A model generated the notes under the pieces. That model did no database searches. It saw only the letters and a list, made by a program, of their open reading frames with translations, and was not told the origin of the DNA. A DNA stretch of 64,000 bases from positions 1-64,000 of the forward strand of contig JALSJN010000032.1 of NCBI GenBank assembly GCA_026989335.1, written 5' to 3'. Both the position numbers and the translations under genes were made by a program. Positions 39,359-47,641 of the stretch are shown piece after piece. This DNA is from Thiotrichaceae bacterium. Lineage in GTDB: Bacteria > Pseudomonadota > Gammaproteobacteria > Thiotrichales > Thiotrichaceae. Position 1 is the stretch's first letter, and every line of letters starts with the position of its first letter.

Positions 39359-39613
39359 CTAGAAGAATCCGAGCGGGTCAGGGCTATAGCTAACCAGAAG
39401 GTTCTTTGTTTGTTGATAATGTTCCAACATCATTTTGTGGTTTTCTCGCCCAATTCCTGATTTTTTATAACCGCCAAATGCCGCAATAAGTGATAACAGT
39501 TTGTCCAAACGCGTCCAGCTTGCACTAGCTGACCACTCCCTATTAATATAGTTTTCATAGCGTTTTTTGAATTGAATTTTTGAATCGGGTGTATTTGGGT
39601 TTGGGTAAAGCAT
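39359..39613 (-). pseudogene. Aldehyde dehydrogenase remnant with large in-frame internal deletion
   Basis: N-terminus '[27 protein letters not shown]' and C-terminus '[41 protein letters not shown]' of an ExaC/AldB-type ALDH; only 84 aa, catalytic core missing. Confidence 0.85.
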
Positions 39614-39713
39614 ATAAAACTCCTTAGTTTGTGACTTGATTTGCCTTCTTCAGTGAGACGATTAAAGTCGATTATAATTTAGCGCGGGAAAAGCTCGCTA
39701 AGTTTGTAAAATG

Positions 39714-40540
39714 TTAAACCACGGTTAAAACATCACAGGGGGCATGATTTATCACCCCATTGGTTGCAGAGCCTAGAAGCCGCGAGAGACCACGTCTACC
39801 ATGTGAGCCCATGACAATTAAATCGACATTGTTTTGGCGTGCAAAATTAATGATGTGATCGACTGGGTGGCCAGAGATAACTTTAGTTGAGATGAGCCCT
39901 TTGGGATAATCAATGTCTTCAAGTTGCTGTTCTAGCTGCCTATTTATCTTTTTCAGATTTTTCTTTTTAAGTTCGGGATTGTCGGTGATGATGGGTACGG
40001 CCAATTCGCCTAGTGTCGGGTAAATATCAACAGAAAGTAGCTCAGCAGCATGTAATACTGTAACTTTTGAGTGAAAGGGATTTCCAATTTCAAGGGCTTT
40101 TTTCAATGCATCTTCAGAGTATTTAGAAAAATCATTGGCAACAAGAATATGCCGATAGCCCTTGTACTCATCTCTTTCAGCTTTATTTTTAACTTGGTTT
40201 AACCAAGAAAGGGCATCTGAGCTATTATCAAAGTAGCGCACCTTGGTTGGTAGAAAGAGGTTGCCCAGTTCGCTCATAACCTGCTCCCACAAGTTTTTGC
40301 CCACGATTGCAATACGCAAGAAATCATCAACATGATTTAAACCTATTTTTAGGTCTTCCCATGCGCTTTAGCTGTCCATCCTTCGAAATCATTCAGTTGA
40401 ATTAGTAATGATAAAGGACGCTCGTTCTCAAGTAGGCGATCCAGTTTAGGACGAAACTTAGCATAATCTTCCTCTACCAGTTTACCAGTGACTTCAAAGG
40501 CAAAAATATGGGGTTGATTAATTGGAATTTCAGTGATCAT
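39714..40540 (-). pseudogene. STAS/SpoIIAA-like + universal stress protein fusion, split by one frameshift (ORFs 40349..40540 and 39714..40319)
   Basis: The first ORF ends '..DFEGWTAKAHGKT*'. One frame over, the DNA continues 'AWEDLKIGLNHVDDFLRIAIVGKNLWEQ..', which joins the second ORF and supplies the rest of the STAS-like domain before the Usp domain ('HILVANDFSKYSEDALKKALEIG', 'DLIVMGSHGRRGLSRLLGSATNGVINHAPCDVLTV'). Confidence 0.8.
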
Positions 40541-40589
40541 AACGACCTCCTATTTTTAATATGGTAGCGCTTTTATAACTGATAAAAGG

Positions 40590-41222
40590 TTATTCAACGT
40601 ACTTTGAAACCTTGTTATGAAGTTTTTCAATAGCATCACATGTATCTAAATTTTTTTGAGTGAGTTGGGCGTGTTCTGTTTGTTCGGTGGTATTGTTAAT
40701 AATTGCTCTACTGTATCGAGTAGTCTCACTGATGTTTTGACGAATTGAACCTCTTATTGCATCAAGCTGTTTTAGTGCTTTTTCGTAATCACCTTGCCAT
40801 TGCATAGCATCACTAAACCAGAGTTGTTGTTGCTCTGATTGGTTTGAAGCCTCAGAAGATCTGTGTTCACGGAGTGTATTATTAAACTCTACTAATTCGA
40901 TACGTGTTTGATCAGCAACTTTTGATAAGCTATTCCAAATACTATCGGCTAGGTAGGATGCATCAAGTGATAAACTGTCTTTGAGGCTAAGATTTAATTG
41001 ATGACTCGCCTCACCAATTTCTGATAGGTTTGATTTTATTTCACTGCTAATGTGATCAATTTCTTCACGGCTGAGTTCACGCCACTCACTCAATTTTTCT
41101 TCAGCTTCCTCGAAAGCTTCTTTTAATGGTTTTTTGTCTTTATCAACGAGCTCTTCAATATGCATTAACATGCTCTTGTAAGCTTTTTGCAGAGTCTTCT
41201 GTACGTTACTGGTATTCATCAC
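40590..41222 (-). CDS. Hypothetical coiled-coil protein (N-terminus DUF1451-like)
   Basis: Highly helical, charged; 'YKSMLMHIEELVDKDKKPLKEAFEEAEEKLSEWRELSREEIDHISSEIKSNL'. Confidence 0.5.
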   Translation of the reverse strand: MMNTSNVQKTLQKAYKSMLMHIEELVDKDKKPLKEAFEEAEEKLSEWRELSREEIDHISSEIKSNLSEIGEASHQLNLSLKDSLSLDASYLADSIWNSLSKVADQTRIELVEFNNTLREHRSSEASNQSEQQQLWFSDAMQWQGDYEKALKQLDAIRGSIRQNISETTRYSRAIINNTTEQTEHAQLTQKNLDTCDAIEKLHNKVSKYVE

Positions 41223-41388
41223 GTTACTCCGTTAAATTATTTATTGTTACCTTTAATAATAGGAGTAAATTGGGGAAAAACATAAGATATGTATCAAGAA
41301 ATTCTTGCAGCGGCCAGGTGACGGGTAAAAATGACTTAAGTAAAGGTCTCATCAAGAATTACCAATCGGTACTATGGTGTTAAGGAAG

Positions 41389-41462
41389 GATTAAGTCGAT
41401 TAGAATGTAGTGTAGAGAAATTCGTCGCTATTTTTCTGCGCTACATTCTAATCGACTTAATC
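41389..41462. repeat. Long hairpin with perfect 22-bp arms
   Basis: GATTAAGTCGATTAGAATGTAG ... CTACATTCTAATCGACTTAATC. Confidence 0.92.
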
Positions 41463-41590
41463 AGGTTCTCCTTTAATAAACCCCTATAGCTTAAAGCTCC
41501 AAATAACCTAGAAAGCAAACCGACTATCTAACCTTTACCCTCTTAGGTGTAGAATAAATTTATACTATTTATCACTCAAAAAAGGTGAGA

Positions 41591-43363
41591 ATGATCGTGG
41601 TAAATAGTAAAATTTTCAGTTTAAAGGTTAGCGTATTAGTTGTTGTCGTTTTATCGTTAGGTTTAAGTGCCTGTGGTGGAAATACTTCAAATGATGAGCA
41701 AACCAGTGATTCTCACCCTGATTTTATATGGGAAAAAGTAGCTACATCAAATAACTATGCGCCCTCAGGAGATATTAGTGAAACACTGCCTACGTTTAAA
41801 TGGGCTTTAGTAGCGAATGCGACGATTTATCAATTAGGTCATGAAGATGTCAATGCATCCACCCGTTGGCATGATTATATTCTGGGTAATCATCAATTTA
41901 ATTGTAATGCTAATACTTGTTCATTTAAACCAACGGATGTCACTTTTACCGTGGGTGATCAAAAAGCATGGTGGATTAGAGCGAAAGTATCAGGAACATG
42001 GGGGGCATGGTCTAATCCACATGTTTTCAAAGTAGTTAATACGACGACAATACCAAATACTGATGCTAAAACGATTAGCCCTAAAGGTTTGATTACCTCC
42101 CAATCTCCAATATTTAAATGGACTCCAGGTAATGGAGCTACAGATTATCAAATAGGTTACGAAAGCCAAAATGGAACAAACTGGCAACAGAGGCAGCTCA
42201 CGGCAACCCAAGCAAATTGCCAGTCATCATCCTGTTTATTTAGCTCAAGCAATATAAGCTTTAAAAAAGGAGATAAAAAAACATGGTGGGTTAGAGCAAA
42301 AATAAATAATACGTGGGGAATGTGGAGTAATGGCAGTAATTTCACTATCAAAAATGTAGTTACGCCGCCTGCAGATACAGCTTTTAAAATCAAAGTAGAT
42401 ACGCGTAAAACAAATCTTGTTATAACGGCTAGTAATAAATTTTTAATTGGCACGAAAGGTAGAGGATATAACTATCATGTTGATTGTGATAATGACGGTA
42501 TTGCTGAAGCTACAGGTGTTACGGCTAATTATATTTGTATTTATCCTATGGCAGGTGAATACACCATCAGTATTACAGGTAGATTTCCTCAAATTTATTA
42601 TGATGCGCCACCTTCAGGCATACCTAATTACAATACAGATGCGAGAAAGATAACTGAAGTTGTACAATGGGGAAATAACCAATGGCGAGCAATGGATAAT
42701 GCGTTTGCGGGTGCTGAAAATATGATTATAACAGCATCTGATAAACCAGACTTAAGAAATGTTAGCACGATGTATCGCATGTTTTGGCTTGCAAGTAAAC
42801 TTAATCAATATATAGGTGACTGGGATGTAAGTGGTGTCACTAATATGAGTGATATGTTTGGTTTAGCAAAAGTCTTTAATCAAGATGTTACCGGCTGGGA
42901 TGTCAGTAATGTGACTAATATGGCTTATATGTTTGATGAGGCGGAAAAGTTTAATCAAGATATTAGTGTTTGGGATATGAGCAAGGTCACTAATACTTCT
43001 GAAATGTTTTGGGGGGCTAAGGTCTTTAATCAGCCGATAGGCAGATGGGATATGAGCAAAGTAGATAATATGTACAATATGTTCTACAAAGCAGAGCGCT
43101 TTAATCAAGATGTTAGTCAGTGGGATATAACGAGTGTTAAGCCATCTATAGTACATTATTACGGTATGGAGGGACTGTTTCGTGGGGCAAATTTATCGAC
43201 AACGAATTACGATAAATTATTGATTAGTTGGAGTAGGCAAAGTGTTCAGCAGAATATTATTCTAGATGCTCCAACAGTTAAGTACAGCGCAATAGCGGCT
43301 TCTGCAAGAAATAAGCTGATCAATACTTATGGTTGGATTATTCGCGATGCGGGTCAGCTTTAA
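41591..43363 (+). CDS. BspA-family (DUF285) repeat surface lipoprotein with two N-terminal Fn3/Ig-like repeats
   Basis: Lipobox 'LSACGG'; tandem 'FNQDVTGWDVSNVTNMAYMFDEAEKFNQDISVWDMSKVTNTSEMFWGAKVFNQPIGRWDMSKVDNMYNMF'. GTG start at 41585 is also possible. Confidence 0.9.
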   Translation: MIVVNSKIFSLKVSVLVVVVLSLGLSACGGNTSNDEQTSDSHPDFIWEKVATSNNYAPSGDISETLPTFKWALVANATIYQLGHEDVNASTRWHDYILGNHQFNCNANTCSFKPTDVTFTVGDQKAWWIRAKVSGTWGAWSNPHVFKVVNTTTIPNTDAKTISPKGLITSQSPIFKWTPGNGATDYQIGYESQNGTNWQQRQLTATQANCQSSSCLFSSSNISFKKGDKKTWWVRAKINNTWGMWSNGSNFTIKNVVTPPADTAFKIKVDTRKTNLVITASNKFLIGTKGRGYNYHVDCDNDGIAEATGVTANYICIYPMAGEYTISITGRFPQIYYDAPPSGIPNYNTDARKITEVVQWGNNQWRAMDNAFAGAENMIITASDKPDLRNVSTMYRMFWLASKLNQYIGDWDVSGVTNMSDMFGLAKVFNQDVTGWDVSNVTNMAYMFDEAEKFNQDISVWDMSKVTNTSEMFWGAKVFNQPIGRWDMSKVDNMYNMFYKAERFNQDVSQWDITSVKPSIVHYYGMEGLFRGANLSTTNYDKLLISWSRQSVQQNIILDAPTVKYSAIAASARNKLINTYGWIIRDAGQL

Positions 43364-43477
43364 TTTTTTATAGTTGAATTGTTTGGATAAAGAATTGTCA
43401 GAGTTAAAAACCCTGAATTAGATCGACATGAGTTAAACTCTTTTTTAAGGAAGATCTAATTCTTCACAAGGACGACT

Positions 43478-45337
43478 ATGAAAAATAATATATTTATTAC
43501 GCTACTCTTAACGTCAGGGGTTTTATTTGGCTGTGGTGGTGGAGATGCCGGTGAGGGTGAAGACCCTATTAATTCAGAAGTTTTTCCTAAGCGCTTAGTG
43601 GATAGTAGCAGCCCTAATTTATTAAGCGGGAGAAATCCAAAATTTATTAAGTTAACCTCTTATATTAATGCAGATAAGCACAGTTTTTCAGAAGATTCTC
43701 ATACTAAAGACGGTAGTGGTAGCTTTGAGTTAACAACACACCACTGGGAGAATGCTTTAGTCTCACCAGAGTTTCCTGTTGAAAAAGGTAAAAAATATTT
43801 ACTCAGTGCTTATGTGAAAATGCTTTTTAATAACGGTGAAGAAGCATTTGGGCAAAATATTTCAATCGACTTATCACCTAAGATAATTTCAGGCTCAGCG
43901 GGTATTAATTGGAATGTCTCTAAAAGTAACGAGTGGCAAGAAATTCTACTGCCTTTTATACCCTTAGAGACAGGTAACATCAGTTGGCGTGCATTTACAA
44001 CGACCCGTGCGTTTAGTACTGATATTGAGAAGTATAGGGATGTACCCGTTGATGGTCGTCAACCTATCGCACTTTATAGGCCTAAGGCTGTTGAAGTGGA
44101 TGGCTCTAACTTGAAGCGTGTTGCGCGTGTATTTTTGGATGACTTTAAAATAATTGAAATAAAAAATGAAATTACTCCCAGAGAAAACGTCGTAGATAAA
44201 AGTTTCTTCAGTAGTGATTATATCCGTGTCGATAAACTGGGTAATTTCAGCGTTAAAAAGAATGGAAGCTGGACAGCAATTATTCCAAAGCTAATTTCAC
44301 GTGGCAGTGTCGATAATGATGCTTACTTTAAGTCACAGCTAAGCCAATATAAAGCGCATGGGTTTAATGGTGTGATTGGTATGTATGATCGTAGCCATGT
44401 AATCAAAGCTTTTGATGCGGGCCTAGAGTACTTAGTGGGAATGGGAGCATCCAGTAATACGCAACCCAATGGTAAAGAAGGCCCCTATAGTTCAGTGGTG
44501 GGTGATGAAATAACCCGCATGAAAGATATGCACAGCTATGTTAAATCTAAGGGTAAACCCTACGCATTTTTATTTCATTATCTCGACAATGAGAATGCAA
44601 AATTGCAAGAGTACACCTTTAAAAAAGTGTGGGCAGACTACATTAATGCCAATGATATAGATGCTAGCGGCAGACGTGCTCGACCGATTTTTTATCTTAA
44701 TGGTCAATTTGGTTTAGCCCGAATGTACAATAAACACCTAATGGATATGACAGGTGCTTATATCGGTTTGGGGAGTGCGGGGTCACCAGCACTTGGTGCG
44801 CCAAAGCAAACGCTGGGTATTATGGGTGTTACACAGGGGGAGCATGCGCCTGCCAATGTAATACAGCTACAAACTTATTTGGGTGAGAAATTTATCCCCT
44901 CATTATGGTTTGGTATTATTCAAGGCGGTAAAGTAATTTCTGTTTGGCGTGATGGTAATGGTGACGGCAGTAGTATCCTTGATCCGAAGCCTTTTCAAAA
45001 TCAAGCTTGGGCACCTGAGATCAAACGCGTTTTTGATGAGTTAGATACCATTGCTCCCATTATTAAGCGCCCACATTGGACAACATGGAAAGCTAATTTT
45101 ACGGGTAGCGAATATGTCAATGTAGGTACTCGAGACTATAAGGATTTCTCTTATCTGATTATCTCTAACCATAGCGATAATGATGAAACAATTACCGTTA
45201 ACTTTGAAGGTATAAAACCTAAAAAAGTTAACTCAATATTGGGTGCATCGTTTGAAGGTAGCGTTAACAACGGTCAGGTTGATATTACGATTGGCAATGG
45301 CAATGCAGGTTATATGATGCTGAAGATTGAGAAATAA
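43478..45337 (+). CDS. Secreted lipoprotein, putative glycosidase-like (TIM-barrel-like)
   Basis: Lipobox 'LFGCGGG'; N-terminal carbohydrate-binding-like region; 'YKAHGFNGVIGMYDRSHVIKAFDAGLEYLVGMGAS', 'YVKSKGKPYAFLFHYLDNENAK'. Confidence 0.6.
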   Translation: MKNNIFITLLLTSGVLFGCGGGDAGEGEDPINSEVFPKRLVDSSSPNLLSGRNPKFIKLTSYINADKHSFSEDSHTKDGSGSFELTTHHWENALVSPEFPVEKGKKYLLSAYVKMLFNNGEEAFGQNISIDLSPKIISGSAGINWNVSKSNEWQEILLPFIPLETGNISWRAFTTTRAFSTDIEKYRDVPVDGRQPIALYRPKAVEVDGSNLKRVARVFLDDFKIIEIKNEITPRENVVDKSFFSSDYIRVDKLGNFSVKKNGSWTAIIPKLISRGSVDNDAYFKSQLSQYKAHGFNGVIGMYDRSHVIKAFDAGLEYLVGMGASSNTQPNGKEGPYSSVVGDEITRMKDMHSYVKSKGKPYAFLFHYLDNENAKLQEYTFKKVWADYINANDIDASGRRARPIFYLNGQFGLARMYNKHLMDMTGAYIGLGSAGSPALGAPKQTLGIMGVTQGEHAPANVIQLQTYLGEKFIPSLWFGIIQGGKVISVWRDGNGDGSSILDPKPFQNQAWAPEIKRVFDELDTIAPIIKRPHWTTWKANFTGSEYVNVGTRDYKDFSYLIISNHSDNDETITVNFEGIKPKKVNSILGASFEGSVNNGQVDITIGNGNAGYMMLKIEK

Positions 45338-45343
45338 TTACTT

Positions 45344-45502
45344 GAGACCTTTATAGGAGTCAGATGACGAATAAAAATGACTTAAATCCCATTGTTTTTC
45401 GTTGAAAAACTTACTGATAAGCAGTTATTAGCTTTATTTTCCGCCTCAATCAGTAAAATTTCAGCCTATTTCCTTTTCACCACTGACTTCTGAAAATGTC
45501 TC
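45344..45502. repeat. MITE-like repeat, copy C (full length, diverged)
   Basis: GAGACCTTTATAGGAGTCAGATGACGAATAAAAATG...GCCTCAATCAGTAAAATTTCAG...AAAATGTCTC aligns end-to-end with copy A. Confidence 0.85.
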
Positions 45503-45505
45503 TAT

Positions 45506-46861
45506 TTATTTGAGCATATTAAACTTATCGAGTTGTTTTTGATCTAACAAGTTTTTATCAACCTTTAAATAAGCAACACCTTCATCTAATGAAATTGCCA
45601 CTTGTTTTATTCCATTAATTTCTAACAGCTGTTGTTGCGTTTTTTGGGGTTCTGCTAATAAATTAGTTTTTAATTTAATGAGCTGATTCTTGAAAAAATC
45701 AGGTTGTGGTAAGCCTATTGCTACGACTAACAATAAAACCGCCATAAGCGCACTAAAGATAAACACACCAGAAATCCCCCAGTTTTGTAGTACAAAGCCG
45801 CCAATCATACCACCTACAAAAATACCTAAAAACTGTGAAGTAGAATAGACCCCCATCGCAGTGCCTTTGTTATTAACGTCAGAGTATTTAGCAACCAATG
45901 ATGGCTGTACTGCTTCTAAAAAATTAAAGCCGATAAAAAATAATAAAAATGCACCTAATAAAGGGTAAAAACTAAACGGAAAAAGGGCTAAAACAATCTG
46001 AGAAATAATCAGTAAGAGCACCGCAATAATAAAGACAGTTTTTATCTTCCGGTATTTTTCAGAAATGATAATCATGGGTAGTGAGAAAAGTAACGACGCT
46101 ACCAAAATAGGTAAATAGATTTTCCAATGTTGTGCTGACTCTAGTTTCAAATGATCTCTAAATATAAGCGGCAAGACACTAAAATTAGCGGTCATTAATA
46201 GGTGCAAAATAAACACACTGGCGTTCATACGCAGCAAAGTACTTTGCTGTAAAACAGGCTTAATATAATCGCTCATAACCCCGGCATCGCGGTGTAATTT
46301 GGTATGTTTGGGTGTTGGAACGGCGAATAGTATCAGGGCAATACCCATGCACGCGAGTAATGCTGTCGTCCAAAATACGCCAGACAACCCCGCAAGGTGG
46401 CTAATTATAGGGCCAACTACCATAGCAACCGCGAAGGCAATGCCAATACTCATACCAATAAAGCCCATTACTTTAGCACGGTGGTCTTCGCGGGTTAAGT
46501 CAGCGGCCAATGCCATCGTAGTTGCGGCTATTGCACCACTGCCTTGAATAGCTCGACCGATTAATACGATATAGATATTGTCACTACTTGCAGCAACAAT
46601 GCTACCAATGGCAAAAACGATTAAGCCGCCAATAATCACCGGCTTACGGCCAATTTTATCGGATAATAAACCCAGTGGTATTTGAAAAACAGCCTGCATA
46701 AGGCCATAAATACCAATTGCCAGACCAATCAAAAAAGGTGTGGCATGTTCTAGATTCTCCGTAAATAACGGTAGGATTGGCAACACCATAAACAGCCCAA
46801 GCATCCGCACGGCAAAGACAGCCGATAAAGAAAATGCAGTGCGGATTTCAAGTGAGTTCAT
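45506..46861 (-). CDS. MFS transporter, YajR-like with C-terminal ferredoxin-like domain
   Basis: 'MLGLFMVLPILPLFTENLEHATPFLIGLAIGIYGLMQAVFQIPLGLLSDKIGRKPVI'; C-terminal 'LLEINGIKQVAISLDEGVAYLKVDKNLLDQKQLDKF' resembles the YAM domain. Confidence 0.9.
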   Translation of the reverse strand: MNSLEIRTAFSLSAVFAVRMLGLFMVLPILPLFTENLEHATPFLIGLAIGIYGLMQAVFQIPLGLLSDKIGRKPVIIGGLIVFAIGSIVAASSDNIYIVLIGRAIQGSGAIAATTMALAADLTREDHRAKVMGFIGMSIGIAFAVAMVVGPIISHLAGLSGVFWTTALLACMGIALILFAVPTPKHTKLHRDAGVMSDYIKPVLQQSTLLRMNASVFILHLLMTANFSVLPLIFRDHLKLESAQHWKIYLPILVASLLFSLPMIIISEKYRKIKTVFIIAVLLLIISQIVLALFPFSFYPLLGAFLLFFIGFNFLEAVQPSLVAKYSDVNNKGTAMGVYSTSQFLGIFVGGMIGGFVLQNWGISGVFIFSALMAVLLLVVAIGLPQPDFFKNQLIKLKTNLLAEPQKTQQQLLEINGIKQVAISLDEGVAYLKVDKNLLDQKQLDKFNMLK

Positions 46862-46890
46862 GGTTTAACGAATGTTGTAAATGTAATAAG

Positions 46891-47364
46891 TTACTGCTGA
46901 TTTTTTTCTTCAGGCAAGCGATAAGTGACATGACAAGCGATACAGTTTTGCATAAGTGTATCTAACTGCTTACGAGCAGCAAGAGCATCCTTGCTTGTAG
47001 TGGCAATTTCAGAAATCGCGTCAAACTGCTTTCGGGTGTCAAAGCCTAACTTTTTCATACCGATAGGGAGCTTTTGCATTAAGGAACCTGGGTTGTTAGC
47101 CTCGGCAGCCATGCCTGCCTTGTGGGAAAGTTCTGCGACTTTGTTCATATCTTTTTCGGTTATTGCTTGGCTCACTGCTTGTACGCTAACTAAAAAGGCA
47201 CGCATTTCATCAAGTACAAAGTTACGTTCATCTTTTGTTAAAATCACGGCCGTTCGTCCATCATCAGAAGGCTCGACAGAACCACTGATAAACTTGTTGA
47301 CTAAAAAGCCAGACAAGCCAAGCAGAAGAATAATTACAGTCCAAAGTACTTTAACGTTTTTCAT
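46891..47364 (-). CDS. c-type cytochrome (class II-like, C-terminal CxxCH)
   Basis: N-terminal anchor 'MKNVKVLWTVIILLLGLSGFL'; 'LMQNCIACHVTYRLPEE' near the C-terminus. Start moved to internal Met. Confidence 0.8.
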   Translation of the reverse strand: MKNVKVLWTVIILLLGLSGFLVNKFISGSVEPSDDGRTAVILTKDERNFVLDEMRAFLVSVQAVSQAITEKDMNKVAELSHKAGMAAEANNPGSLMQKLPIGMKKLGFDTRKQFDAISEIATTSKDALAARKQLDTLMQNCIACHVTYRLPEEKNQQ

Positions 47365-47389
47365 GTTTTCTCCATTTATTAGGGTTTTT

Positions 47390-47552
47390 AAGGAAATCCT
47401 GAACAAGTCTCATAAAATTCTGCGGCCTTACAAGGCATCAAATTCTAGGCGTGGATTTTGAGAATGGTCGCTCCCTTCACAAAATCACAACAACGAAGTT
47501 GGTGCCTTGTAAGATTGCCAGAAGTTATGGGACTTGTTCAGGACTTCCTTAA
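47390..47552. repeat. MITE-like element with ~27-bp terminal inverted repeats and nested inner IR
   Basis: TAAGGAAATCCTGAACAAGTCTCATAA ... TTATGGGACTTGTTCAGGACTTCCTTA (2 mismatches by eye); inner CCTTACAAGGCA / TGCCTTGTAAG. Confidence 0.88.
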
Positions 47553-47641
47553 GTATTCATTGGTTTTTCACCGTAGGACGGGGATAATATCAGATTCTAT
47601 TTTCTAGCGAATTGCTTTCTGTTAATTATCGGTAATATTCT

